Below the pieces are notes generated by a model. The model was not told the DNA's origin and did no database searches. It worked only from the letters and a program-made list of their open reading frames with translations. A stretch of DNA of 64,000 bases, taken from assembly GCF_026283955.1 (NCBI RefSeq), contig NZ_JAPDPE010000007.1:1-64000 (forward strand). The letters are read 5' to 3'. The stretch is from Dyella silvatica. Its GTDB lineage: Bacteria; Pseudomonadota; Gammaproteobacteria; Xanthomonadales; Rhodanobacteraceae. Numbering within the stretch: position 1 is the first letter of the stretch; every line of letters starts with the position of its first letter. A program made the translations under genes and the position numbers. Of this stretch, positions 45,916 through 53,640 are shown in pieces.

Positions 45916-47524
45916 GTTTCTCCGCAAGGAGCCCTGCCCGTCCTGTGGCAGCAAAGACAACCTGGGACGTTACAGCGACGGTCACGGCCACTGCTTCGGC
46001 TGTGGCTACTACGAGAAGGGAGACGGCGAGGCCGTCCCTTCAACATCCAGAGGAAAGCGCATGAGCGACTTCATCCACGGTGAAGTCACAGCTCTTGGTA
46101 AGCGCGGCATCACTGAAGAAACCTGTCGAAAGTTCGGCTACACAGTAGGCGAAGCGCGTGGTAAGAAAGTACAGATCGCTAACTACCGCCGCGACGGCGA
46201 GATCGTTGCACAAAAAGTAAGAGACGCTGACAAGGAGTTCTTTGTCGTTGGCAACCAGAAGAAGGCCGGACTTTACGGTCAGCACCTCTGGAGCCCAGGC
46301 CGTCGTGTAGTTGTCACTGAGGGCGAGATTGACTGCCTTAGCGTAAGCCAAGTACAAGAAAATAAGTGGCCCGTGGTGTCAGTCCCAAACGGCGCTGACG
46401 GAGCCAAGAAGGCGCTGGCTCGTGAGTTGGAGTGGCTCGAACAGTTCGAGGAAATAGTCCTCATGTTCGATATGGACAAGCCCGGTCAGGACGCAGCCAA
46501 GGAAAGCAGCGAACTATTCACGCCTGGCAAGTGCAAGATCGCACACCTTCCAGCGAAAGACCCGAACGAGCTTCTTCAGGCTGGCCGAGGCCGAGAGATC
46601 ATCACGGCCATCTGGAACGCCAAGGTCTATCGACCGGACGGCATTGTGACCTTTGGTGACGTGCGCGAGAAAGCACTGGCTAAGGTCGTTCGTGGGCTCC
46701 CCTGGTTCCTGCCATCTCTCAACGACCTCACCTATGGCCGCAGGTACGGCGAGGTGTACTTCTTCGGTGCTGGTACAGGCGTCGGCAAGACCGACTGGTT
46801 CACGCAGGAGATCGAGCACACCGCCATCACGCTCAATGAGAAGTGCGGCCTGTTCTATCTGGAGCAGCCGCCCGTCGAGACCGCAAAGCGTGTTGCTGGC
46901 AAACACTCTGGCAAGCGGTTCCATGTACCTGACGGTTCGTGGACCGAAGAAGAACTGACGGCCTCCTTCGAGCGTATCGAGGCCAGCGGCAACGTCTTCA
47001 TGTACGACTCGTTTGGGTCTACTGAGTGGCCCACGATCCTTGCGAAGATGAAGTACCTCGTGGTCAGCGAGGGTGTGAAGCACATCTTCTTCGACCATCT
47101 CACGGCTGTCGTGGCCGCCGAGGAAGATGAGAGGAAAGCACTGGAAAAGATCATGGAAGAGATCGCATCGTTCGCCCAAGCGCACAACGTCTGCTTCTAC
47201 GGCATCTCCCACTTAGCCACCCCTGAGGGCAAACCTCACGAGGAAGGCGGGCGCGTCATGATTCGGCACTTCAAGGGCTCCCGTGCTATCGGCTTCTGGA
47301 GTCACTTCATGTTTGGCCTGGAGCGAGACCAGCAGGCCGAAGACGAAGAGGTCCGGCAGACCACCATCTTCCGCGTACTGAAGGATCGCTTCACCGGCCA
47401 AGCAACCGGCAAGGTGATCCCGATGGGCTACGACGTGAACACCGGGCGTCTGTACGAGAAAGAGCTGAAGCAGGACGACATGTGCGCCGATGAGTCGAAA
47501 GTCGAAGGCCGCCCCGACTTCTGA
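45896..47524 (+). CDS. Primase-helicase (T7 gp4-like)
   Basis: A 542-residue bifunctional protein. The zinc domain has CPSCGSKDN and HCFGCG (T7 spacing). The TOPRIM primase core has VVTEGEIDCLSV and MFDMDKPGQDAA. The hexameric helicase domain has Walker A GAGTGVGKTDWF, then EQPPVETAKRVAG, and HIFFDHLTAV as Walker B. The C-terminus ends acidic (DDMCADESKVEGRPDF) with a final Phe, as in T7 gp4. The GTG start at 45896 gives the full form; an internal start at 46061 would give a helicase-only form. Confidence 0.95.
   Translation: MERIESEFLRKEPCPSCGSKDNLGRYSDGHGHCFGCGYYEKGDGEAVPSTSRGKRMSDFIHGEVTALGKRGITEETCRKFGYTVGEARGKKVQIANYRRDGEIVAQKVRDADKEFFVVGNQKKAGLYGQHLWSPGRRVVVTEGEIDCLSVSQVQENKWPVVSVPNGADGAKKALARELEWLEQFEEIVLMFDMDKPGQDAAKESSELFTPGKCKIAHLPAKDPNELLQAGRGREIITAIWNAKVYRPDGIVTFGDVREKALAKVVRGLPWFLPSLNDLTYGRRYGEVYFFGAGTGVGKTDWFTQEIEHTAITLNEKCGLFYLEQPPVETAKRVAGKHSGKRFHVPDGSWTEEELTASFERIEASGNVFMYDSFGSTEWPTILAKMKYLVVSEGVKHIFFDHLTAVVAAEEDERKALEKIMEEIASFAQAHNVCFYGISHLATPEGKPHEEGGRVMIRHFKGSRAIGFWSHFMFGLERDQQAEDEEVRQTTIFRVLKDRFTGQATGKVIPMGYDVNTGRLYEKELKQDDMCADESKVEGRPDF
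46049..46063 (+). promoter_or_regulatory. Internal ribosome site and start for a helicase-only form (gp4B-like)
   Basis: AGAGGA (46049-46054), six bases, then ATG 46061, in frame at codon 56 (MSDFIHGE). T7 makes gp4B from an internal ATG at codon 64 that likewise drops only the zinc domain. Confidence 0.65.
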
Positions 47525-47694
47525 TGTCGGAGCCTGTCGAGCACATCGTCTACATCCCCAAAGACGCACCCGCAGGCTACGCCGTATCCGCCTGCTTCCC
47601 TTACCTCCCCAAGTCCGCCACCGCAGCCTCCTCCGAATTTCGTGAGGGGGCTCGGCGTGTGCGCGTAACCATCACTGTCCAGGAGATCGAATGA
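47524..47694 (+). CDS. Small phage protein (56 aa)
   Basis: Starts in a TGATG overlap with the helicase stop and ends in an ATGA overlap with the next gene. It begins MSEPVEHIVYIPKDAPAGYA. Unrecognised. Confidence 0.6.
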   Translation: MSEPVEHIVYIPKDAPAGYAVSACFPYLPKSATAASSEFREGARRVRVTITVQEIE

Positions 47695-47933
47695 TCCTCG
47701 TCAACCTACTCACGTACTTGCTCGACAAAGTTTCGCCGTATTCGGTGGACACCGTGCTGGCCCGCCACGAGCGAGATATCACGCGTCTTCAGAAAGTCGC
47801 CGACAACCGCCGAGCTGCCGCCGAGGCGCAGGTCACTGCCGCGCAAGATCTACTGGCAGAGGCGCGCGACCACGCCGATGAAGCCGCCAAGGCTGATCGC
47901 ATCGCCAGCCGCATGAAGTCCCTTCTGGACTGA
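47691..47933 (+). CDS. Coiled-coil phage protein (80 aa)
   Basis: A short hydrophobic N-terminus (MILVNLLTYLLDKVS) is followed by a continuous Ala/Arg/Glu-rich helix (RRAAAEAQVTAAQDLLAEA). Probable membrane-associated or amphipathic start with coiled coil. Function unknown. Confidence 0.65.
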   Translation: MILVNLLTYLLDKVSPYSVDTVLARHERDITRLQKVADNRRAAAEAQVTAAQDLLAEARDHADEAAKADRIASRMKSLLD

Positions 47934-47937
47934 TGCC

Positions 47938-48501
47938 ATGACATCGATCCAACAATACGCACTCAACATCTTCAGGAAGGCACCGGCTGGAATCGATGTC
48001 TTGGCCTACCTGGGCGGTGGTTGCCTCCGTTCGTTCTACGACGGCACGCCTGTCAAAGACTACGATCTGTTCTTCGCCAGTTACCACGACTGGCTATTTG
48101 CTTGTCAGTGGTTCCGAGCCGACACGTCCTTCGTCGAAACCACCTTGGAGGGAGAACAGACCTATCCAAGCTTCCAGCGTGAAGGCGAGCCGCCGTTCAA
48201 CCTGATCGGCTTCCGCTTCCACAAGGGTGCGGAGGCCCTCTGCAATTCCTTCGACTTCACCTGTGTCGCTCTGGTGGCAGAGATCGTCGAGCCTGACGTA
48301 GTGACCGTCACCCAACACCCACTCGCTCCGTATCACGCAAGCCACAAGCTTCTGTCGTTCCAGAACTTACAGCACATCGACCGCGTTGAACGCCGCAAGG
48401 CGCGCTACATGGGCTATGGCTACAAGGAAACACCTGAGTTCACGGCAAGTCTCCCCAAGTGTGCGGCGATTCCTCGTGAGGCTTCGGGCGGTGATTACTA
48501 A
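47938..48501 (+). CDS. Nucleotidyltransferase-like phage protein
   Basis: A 187-residue protein whose N-terminal GGGCLRSFYDGTPVKDYDLF matches the poly(A)-polymerase/CCA-type nucleotidyltransferase signature GG..R...G....D.D. A third carboxylate and the rest of the domain are not obvious. The C-terminal part (HKLLSFQNLQHIDRVERRKARYM) is a basic helix. Such proteins are often found next to T7-like DNA polymerases; the substrate is unknown. It lies three bases before the DNA polymerase gene. Confidence 0.7.
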   Translation: MTSIQQYALNIFRKAPAGIDVLAYLGGGCLRSFYDGTPVKDYDLFFASYHDWLFACQWFRADTSFVETTLEGEQTYPSFQREGEPPFNLIGFRFHKGAEALCNSFDFTCVALVAEIVEPDVVTVTQHPLAPYHASHKLLSFQNLQHIDRVERRKARYMGYGYKETPEFTASLPKCAAIPREASGGDY

Positions 48502-48504
48502 CCT

Positions 48505-50319
48505 TTGAAGTTATTCGACTGTGAAACCGATGGACTCCTCGACGAACTAACCGTAATCCACTGCATCGCCTTCGTTGACACATTGACGGGCAAAACGATC
48601 CGTGGAAACAACCACGGAGCAGCATTCACAGTCGAGCAAGTCCTTCGCATGCTGATGGAAGCTGACGCCATCGGCGGCCACAACATCATCGGCTTCGATA
48701 TCCCGGCCATCCAAAAGGTCTACCCCTGGTTCAAGCCGAAGGGTCTGATCCGCGACACGCTCATCATGTCCCGCCTGATCTTCACGGACCTCGTGGAGCG
48801 CGACTTCAACTTCGCCAAGAAGACCCCAACGTTCGGCAAGAACCTGATTGGTTCTCACGCACTTGAAGCCTGGGGCATCCGCCTGGGCGAGTGGAAGGGC
48901 GACTACGCGAAAGAGTGTAAGGCCAACGGCATTGATCCCTGGGCGCGCTGGAATCAGGAGATGGACGACTACTGCCTTCAGGACGTCGTTGTCACCTGGA
49001 AGCTGTGGGAGAAACTTCTATCCAAAGGCTTCGGGGAGGAGTCCATACAGCTCGAACACGATGTCGCTCCGATCATCGAACGGCAGACCCGCTACGGCTT
49101 CCTCTTTGACGTCGAGAAGGCGCGGAAGCTGGAGGAGATTCTCGTCACGCGACGTACTGAGCTGGCCGACAAGTTGCGCGAAGCCTTCCCACCCTGGGAA
49201 GCAAAGGGTGCACTGCTGGTCCCCAAGCGGGACAACAAGGCCAAGGGGTACATCAAGGGTGTCCCCATCCAGAAGTACAAGACCGTCGTGTTCAACCCGG
49301 CTTCTCGCGATCACATCGCCAACCGGCTCACGACTCTGTACGGCTGGAAGCCAGTGCAGTTCACCGACAGTGGCAAACCCAAGGTCGATGAAACGACTCT
49401 CGAAGGTCTGAAGTACCCGGAAGCGGAGCTGCTTACGGAGTACCTGATGGTTGAGAAGCGGATCGGCCAGCTCTCCGAAGGCAAGCAGGCGTGGTTCAAG
49501 TCTATCAAGAAGAGGACGGGCCGTATCCACGGACGCGTCACGCAGAACGGCGCGGTCACGGGTCGTATGACTCACAGCAGCCCCAACTTGGCGCAAGTGC
49601 CGAGCTGTGGCACGCCCTACGGCGAAGACTGCCGTGAGTTGTTCTGCGTACCGAAGGGGAAGAAACAGGTAGGCGCTGACGCCTCCGGCCTCGAACTGCG
49701 GAACCTCGCGCACTTCATGGCGAAATGGGACGGAGGCGAGTACGCCAAGGTCATCCTCGAAGGCGACATCCACACAGTTAACCAGTGTGCCGCAGGTCTT
49801 CCCACTCGCAACAACGCGAAGACCTTCATCTACGCCTTCTTGTACGGCGCAGGCGATGCGAAGATCGGCTCCATCGTAGGTAAGGGTCGTCTAGCAGGCA
49901 CAGCGCTCAAGAAGAAGTTCCTGAGCGGACTCCCTGCCCTCAACAGTCTCCTACAAGCGGTAAAGGTCGCTGCGAACAAGCGTGGGTATTTGATTGGACT
50001 TGATGGCCGAAAGCTGCATATCCGATCCGACCACGCTGCGCTTAACACGCTCCTCCAATCCGCAGGTGCCGTCGTGATGAAGAAAGCCCTGGTGATCCTC
50101 GACCGTCGCCTTCAGGAACTCGGCTACGTCCCCGGTGTGAACTACGAGTTCATCGCCAACATCCACGATGAGTTTCAGATCGAGTGTGATGAGGACATTG
50201 CAGAGATCGTCGGCAAGACGGCGGTGGAGTCGATCCGTGCTGCTGGTGACCACTTTGGTTTCCGCTGTCCGCTCGATGGTGAGTACAAGATCGGCAACAA
50301 CTGGAAAGAGTGTCACTGA
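48505..50319 (+). CDS. Family A DNA polymerase (T7 gp5-like)
   Basis: A 604-residue replicative polymerase with TTG start. The proofreading domain is intact (FDCETDGLL, HNIIGFDIPAI, DYCLQDVVVTW). Polymerase motif A is DASGLELRNLAHF, motif B RNNAKTFIYAFLYGAGD, motif C ANIHDEFQIEC; the C-terminus is GNNWKECH, like T7. The thumb segment that holds the T7 thioredoxin-binding loop is reduced to about 24 residues between EAKGA and VVFNPASRDHI, against about 60 in T7, so host thioredoxin is probably not its clamp. Confidence 0.96.
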   Translation: MKLFDCETDGLLDELTVIHCIAFVDTLTGKTIRGNNHGAAFTVEQVLRMLMEADAIGGHNIIGFDIPAIQKVYPWFKPKGLIRDTLIMSRLIFTDLVERDFNFAKKTPTFGKNLIGSHALEAWGIRLGEWKGDYAKECKANGIDPWARWNQEMDDYCLQDVVVTWKLWEKLLSKGFGEESIQLEHDVAPIIERQTRYGFLFDVEKARKLEEILVTRRTELADKLREAFPPWEAKGALLVPKRDNKAKGYIKGVPIQKYKTVVFNPASRDHIANRLTTLYGWKPVQFTDSGKPKVDETTLEGLKYPEAELLTEYLMVEKRIGQLSEGKQAWFKSIKKRTGRIHGRVTQNGAVTGRMTHSSPNLAQVPSCGTPYGEDCRELFCVPKGKKQVGADASGLELRNLAHFMAKWDGGEYAKVILEGDIHTVNQCAAGLPTRNNAKTFIYAFLYGAGDAKIGSIVGKGRLAGTALKKKFLSGLPALNSLLQAVKVAANKRGYLIGLDGRKLHIRSDHAALNTLLQSAGAVVMKKALVILDRRLQELGYVPGVNYEFIANIHDEFQIECDEDIAEIVGKTAVESIRAAGDHFGFRCPLDGEYKIGNNWKECH

Positions 50320-50636
50320 GGACGCCCGCCACACCGGCTAGTCGTCTTCTGTCACTCACCAAGTACCGTGCACAGAAACGTGGGATTCCCTTTGACCTCT
50401 CTATCGAGGACATCGTGATCCCACGTTTCTGTCCGGTGCTTGGACTGCCGCTGTATCGCAACTCCGGTGGCCGTGCCCAAGGCCCCAACTCGCCCACCGT
50501 GGATCGTCTTGATCCCGACAAGGGCTACGTCAAAGAAAACGTGAAGGTCATCTCGGCCCGAGCGAATGCCATCAAGTCCAACGCGACACCTGAAGAGCTT
50601 CTTCGGGTTGCCGCATATTTCCAGGAGAACCAATGA
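50310..50636 (+). CDS. Endonuclease VII/HNH-like small protein
   Basis: A 108-residue protein (GTG start overlapping the polymerase end by ten bases). A basic N-terminus is followed by CPVLGLPLYR and SPTVDRLDPDKGYVKENVKVIS with N-x2-K, a pattern seen in phage HNH and endonuclease VII-type proteins. Only one metal cysteine is obvious, so activity is uncertain. It could be a homing-type insertion next to the polymerase gene. Confidence 0.65.
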   Translation: MSLRTPATPASRLLSLTKYRAQKRGIPFDLSIEDIVIPRFCPVLGLPLYRNSGGRAQGPNSPTVDRLDPDKGYVKENVKVISARANAIKSNATPEELLRVAAYFQENQ

Positions 50637-50866
50637 AGCGCTGCATCGATTGCAAATTCAGCCGCTACATCTATGTCTACGACAATCACAGATGCGAACG
50701 TCTCCACACGTTCGCTACCGTTCCTGACCCGGTGCGTGGCGGTACCAAAGAGATCAACACCACACCGTTAAGCTCTTACCGCAATTGCGAAGACGAGCGC
50801 GGCTCCATTCTTCCCTGGCGCTGCGGTTCCAAGGGTCGTCACTTCAAGCCCGAGGATTCGAAATGA
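50633..50866 (+). CDS. Small cysteine-rich (zinc-ribbon-like) phage protein
   Basis: 77 residues with CIDCKFSRY, HRCERL, RNCEDERG and WRCGSKGRHF; five cysteines with CxxC spacing suggest a small zinc-binding fold. ATGA overlap with the previous gene. Function unknown. Confidence 0.7.
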   Translation: MKRCIDCKFSRYIYVYDNHRCERLHTFATVPDPVRGGTKEINTTPLSSYRNCEDERGSILPWRCGSKGRHFKPEDSK

Positions 50867-51093
50867 GCTTCAGCAATCCACCACCCGAGGCTGAGAATCG
50901 CCTTCTGCTTGAGCTGTTCAAGCGCCGTGTCCGAGAGCTGCTCGAAAAAGAAATCCTTGCCGCCATCCGACCAGCGATGGGCAAGGCCATCGACGGCGCC
51001 GTGGGAAGCCTAGAGGCCGACATGCAGCGGCATTACGACGCCCAGACCAACCGAACGATTCATCAGCTCATCGTCACGCGGCACGACAAGTGA
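50863..51093 (+). CDS. Helical phage protein (76 aa)
   Basis: ATGA-type overlap start at 50863 (MSFSNPPPEAENRLLLELFKR). Mostly helical and charged (RVRELLEKEILAAIRPAMGKA). No membrane segment. Unknown function; it directly precedes the spanin pair by a four-base overlap. Confidence 0.6.
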   Translation: MSFSNPPPEAENRLLLELFKRRVRELLEKEILAAIRPAMGKAIDGAVGSLEADMQRHYDAQTNRTIHQLIVTRHDK

Positions 51094-51452
51094 CCTTCAC
51101 CCGCTACCACGTCTACGCGGCCCTGCTGGTCGTGGCGGGCCTCCTCGGAACCTCCGCCATCATCTCCTATCGCCACATGGCATCCCGTGTGGAAACCCTG
51201 GAGGTGACGGCCAAGGAATACGACGGGCTCAGAAAGTCCGTCGAGTCTCTCCAGGCCGAGGTCATTGCGCGCCGGACGTCTGACCAGTCCATCCGCGACA
51301 AGCGGGCCAACACCACCAAAGCCATCCAGGAGGCAAGCCATGCTGACCAAGCTACTGCTGACTTTCTTGCTACTCCTCTACCTGACGGGCTGCGCAACGC
51401 ATACCTCAAAGCCCACACCGAACAGCGTGTGGTTTCAACCAACAACCATTGA
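51090..51452 (+). CDS. Rz-like inner-membrane spanin subunit
   Basis: 120 residues (GTG start). A type II signal-anchor (VYAALLVVAGLLGTSAIISY, about 8-27) is followed by a coiled-coil periplasmic domain (ASRVETLEVTAKEYDGLRK...). A lipoprotein gene begins inside it in another frame, which is the classic embedded Rz/Rz1 arrangement for outer-membrane disruption at lysis. In T7 these are genes 18.5/18.7 near the right end; here they lie in the replication region. Confidence 0.75.
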   Translation: MTFTRYHVYAALLVVAGLLGTSAIISYRHMASRVETLEVTAKEYDGLRKSVESLQAEVIARRTSDQSIRDKRANTTKAIQEASHADQATADFLATPLPDGLRNAYLKAHTEQRVVSTNNH

Positions 51453-51594
51453 AGGCCGCTACGGCTCCCTGGATGCCCTGATGGCTGACAAGCGGAGCAC
51501 AGGCGGCGACCTTCTCGACTTTGCCGGTAACGCCGAGGACGCCGTGATCCGCTGCAACGCGGACAAGACGAGCGCGACGAAGGAGAGCAAGTGA
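51340..51594 (+). CDS. Rz1-like outer-membrane lipoprotein spanin subunit
   Basis: 84 residues from ATG 51340, with AGGAGG six bases upstream inside the Rz gene. The signal sequence MLTKLLLTFLLLLYLTGC ends in a lipobox LTGC, giving a mature lipoprotein with an early Pro-containing region. It overlaps Rz by 113 bases in a different frame and extends past it. Partner of the preceding gene. Confidence 0.78.
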   Translation: MLTKLLLTFLLLLYLTGCATHTSKPTPNSVWFQPTTIEGRYGSLDALMADKRSTGGDLLDFAGNAEDAVIRCNADKTSATKESK

Positions 51595-51839
51595 AAGCTG
51601 GCATCTACGAGTTCGGTCCCGAAGGCTCCAACGTCCTCATATGGGTTGCAGGCGGCTGGGTATTCAACGGTGATTATGAGGTCTTCTCTGATGACGGATG
51701 GAAGACCTGTTGGGTCGAGAACAACCCAAGTGCCATTGCTCGCCGAGTCGGTGACGTGCCCTCCATCACAAGGCGTGACTACAACGAAGTCATCGAGACA
51801 TTCATCGAACAAAGGACTACCAAGTGCAAATCCAAGTAA
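51591..51839 (+). CDS. Phage protein of unknown function (82 aa)
   Basis: GTGA overlap with the Rz1 stop. Aromatic-rich beta-like sequence (YEFGPEGSNVLIWVAGGWVFNG split, SDDGWKTCWVENN). Unrecognised. Confidence 0.6.
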   Translation: MKAGIYEFGPEGSNVLIWVAGGWVFNGDYEVFSDDGWKTCWVENNPSAIARRVGDVPSITRRDYNEVIETFIEQRTTKCKSK

Positions 51840-52042
51840 CCCTGCTGGGTGGCCCCGCCGACCTTCAGCGTCATAGCATTGATTCACAGTTGAGCCGCTA
51901 CCAGGTAGCCGTTCTCGATAACCCTGCGATCTACCATGCGCCTTTCGCTGACTACACAGCGGTGGTCAATACGCATACCTACATGATTCGACAAGTTGAC
52001 CGCGATGTCTTCGTGGGAATCTGGCAGCGTCGTTGGAGCTGA
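51824..52042 (+). CDS. Phage protein of unknown function (72 aa)
   Basis: GTG start overlapping the previous gene by 16 bases; begins MQIQVTLLGGPADLQRHS, ends VGIWQRRWS. Beta-rich appearance. Unrecognised. Confidence 0.55.
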   Translation: MQIQVTLLGGPADLQRHSIDSQLSRYQVAVLDNPAIYHAPFADYTAVVNTHTYMIRQVDRDVFVGIWQRRWS

Positions 52043-52833
52043 CGCTCTTAATTGACGCCGACGTTCTCCGCTACCAACTCGCCTTCTCCAACACCAAGTC
52101 GTTCCAATTCGACGACGATGACTCCGCAACGGAGATCACGAATCCAGAGAAGGCCAAGGCGGACCTTGAGGGCTACATCGAAGACCTCGTGGACACACTC
52201 GGTGCTACCGACTTTCTGCTGCCCCTGTCGGTCTCCACCAACTTTCGCAAAGACCTCTATCCGGCCTACAAAGACAATCGCGCGGGTAAGCCCAAGCCGT
52301 CCCTATGGTCCGCCGTAGATGGATTCCTGCACGAAATGTACGCCGACAAAATCATCACCCGTGATTGCCTCGAAGGCGATGACATCCTCGGGCTCTTGGC
52401 AACACATCCGAAGCCCAAGCGGTGCCCCGGCAAGCGGATCATCGTGTCCATCGATAAAGACATGCAGACGATTCCTAGTCGCCTATACAACCCACAGAAG
52501 CCCGACCTGGGCACCCGCACCATCGGCATTCACGACGCGAACCTGTTCTGGATGAAGCAGACGCTGATGGGCGACGCGACGGACAACTATCCCGGCTGCA
52601 AAGGCATTGGACCTAAGAAAGCTGATGAGCTGCTCAATCCGATCCACGAGGCATGTCTCGACGGCGACGCTGAAACGCACCTCTCGGCCCTCTGGTTGGC
52701 CGTCGTGGATGCCTTCATGGCCAAGGGATTCTCCGACGCCGACGCCCTGACCCAAGCACGCCTCGCGCGCATTCTTCGCCATGGCGATTACAACTACAAC
52801 ACCAACGAGGTGAATCTTTGGAAACCCCTGTAA
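52033..52833 (+). CDS. 5'-3' exonuclease (T7 gp6-like, FEN family)
   Basis: A 266-residue nuclease (TTG start). The N-terminal acid is in LLIDADVLRYQL, further acids in DCLEGDDILGLLA and SIDKDMQTIP, and the helix-hairpin-helix-type segment in GDATDNYPGCKGIGPKKA. It removes RNA primers and degrades host DNA in T7. Position after DNA polymerase and before the structural genes matches T7 gene 6. Confidence 0.92.
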   Translation: MELTLLIDADVLRYQLAFSNTKSFQFDDDDSATEITNPEKAKADLEGYIEDLVDTLGATDFLLPLSVSTNFRKDLYPAYKDNRAGKPKPSLWSAVDGFLHEMYADKIITRDCLEGDDILGLLATHPKPKRCPGKRIIVSIDKDMQTIPSRLYNPQKPDLGTRTIGIHDANLFWMKQTLMGDATDNYPGCKGIGPKKADELLNPIHEACLDGDAETHLSALWLAVVDAFMAKGFSDADALTQARLARILRHGDYNYNTNEVNLWKPL

Positions 52834-53336
52834 ACACTGGTATAGGTGATGTCACGAGCGATGCTCGTGGCTCAGGTGCCCGCTTCAATACCGGCAAAGT
52901 GCCGTATGAGTTGCTGCCGCTAAAAGCATTCTTCAAGGCCCGTGCATTCCCAACCCGCAGCATGCCGGAACGTATCATGGAAGCACTCGCAGCATGGCAG
53001 ACTGGGGAAGATAACCAGCTAAGAGTTGCAATGCTTGAAGCATGTTATGGCGTTATGGACCTGCCCAACCTCGCAGACGCCGCCAAGGTTTTCGACTATG
53101 GCCGCAAGAAGTACGCAGAGTGGAATTGGGCCAAGGGTATGCCCTGGTCTGCCCCGATGGCCTGCGCCATCCGACACTGCCTTGCCATTCTCGATGGTGA
53201 GGAGAATGACCCGGAATCTGGCTTACCTCATCTCGCACATGTCAAATGCAATCTGCTGATGCTTCTGACGTTTACCGGGACGTATCCCGAGGGCGATGAT
53301 AGGCCCGTTAGGTGGCTTAAAGCTGCGAACTCATAA
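52818..53336 (+). CDS. DUF5664 / dATP-dGTP diphosphohydrolase N-terminal-like protein
   Basis: A 172-residue protein (TTG start, 16-base overlap). GARFNTGKVPYELLPL and the metal/nucleotide cluster FDYGRKKYAEWNWAKGMPW ... RHCLAILDGEENDPESGLPHLAH are characteristic. Family members hydrolyse purine dNTPs in some phages; many T7-like phages carry one without base-modified DNA. No purZ-like gene is in the window. Confidence 0.8.
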   Translation: METPVNTGIGDVTSDARGSGARFNTGKVPYELLPLKAFFKARAFPTRSMPERIMEALAAWQTGEDNQLRVAMLEACYGVMDLPNLADAAKVFDYGRKKYAEWNWAKGMPWSAPMACAIRHCLAILDGEENDPESGLPHLAHVKCNLLMLLTFTGTYPEGDDRPVRWLKAANS

Positions 53337-53340
53337 AAAC

Positions 53341-53640
53341 TCACTTTGCATTTAATCGCCCTGTAACGGTGTCGATTAGCTCTATAAGTTCACCCTCTGC
53401 CTCGGATGCCTCTGTTTTATTCAGACCGGCAGCAATACGATAAGTAGTATTTTTAACGCCAGCCTGAAGCAGATACGTGGTCTCCTCGCCAGCCTCCATA
53501 GGGTGCACCACCACTGTACTAATGTATTCAATATCAGATAGTTGAATTACTCGATTGCACAGACTCCACTTGGAACCTTCGTAGTACTGATTCACTCGGA
53601 GCCAGCGATATTTTACTACTTGGTCGGTTATCTTGCTCAT
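53341..53640 (-). CDS. Minus-strand cargo (moron) gene, unknown function
   Basis: 99 residues from MSKITDQVVKYRWLRVNQYYEG. It is the only prophage gene seen on the minus strand and is visibly more A/T-rich than its neighbours. The sequence is soluble, with beta-like centre (YISTVVVHPMEAGEETTYLLQAG) and an acidic helix (TEASEAEGELIELIDTV). TATATTAT in the upstream region could be a host-type -10. Placement between modules suggests expression in the lysogen. The frame extends to 53712; a purine-rich GGGGGTG favours the ATG at 53640. Confidence 0.7.
   Translation of the reverse strand: MSKITDQVVKYRWLRVNQYYEGSKWSLCNRVIQLSDIEYISTVVVHPMEAGEETTYLLQAGVKNTTYRIAAGLNKTEASEAEGELIELIDTVTGRLNAK

Noticed and set aside
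50996-51018. TGGGAAGCCTAGAGG, similar to the phage promoter core
   Set aside because: The upstream five bases do not match, the central GGC is altered and it lies in coding sequence; likely chance.
52818-53336. 2-aminoadenine (Z) genome hypothesis from the DUF5664 gene
   Set aside because: No PurZ homologue or Z-type polymerase is visible and DUF5664 is common in ordinary phages.
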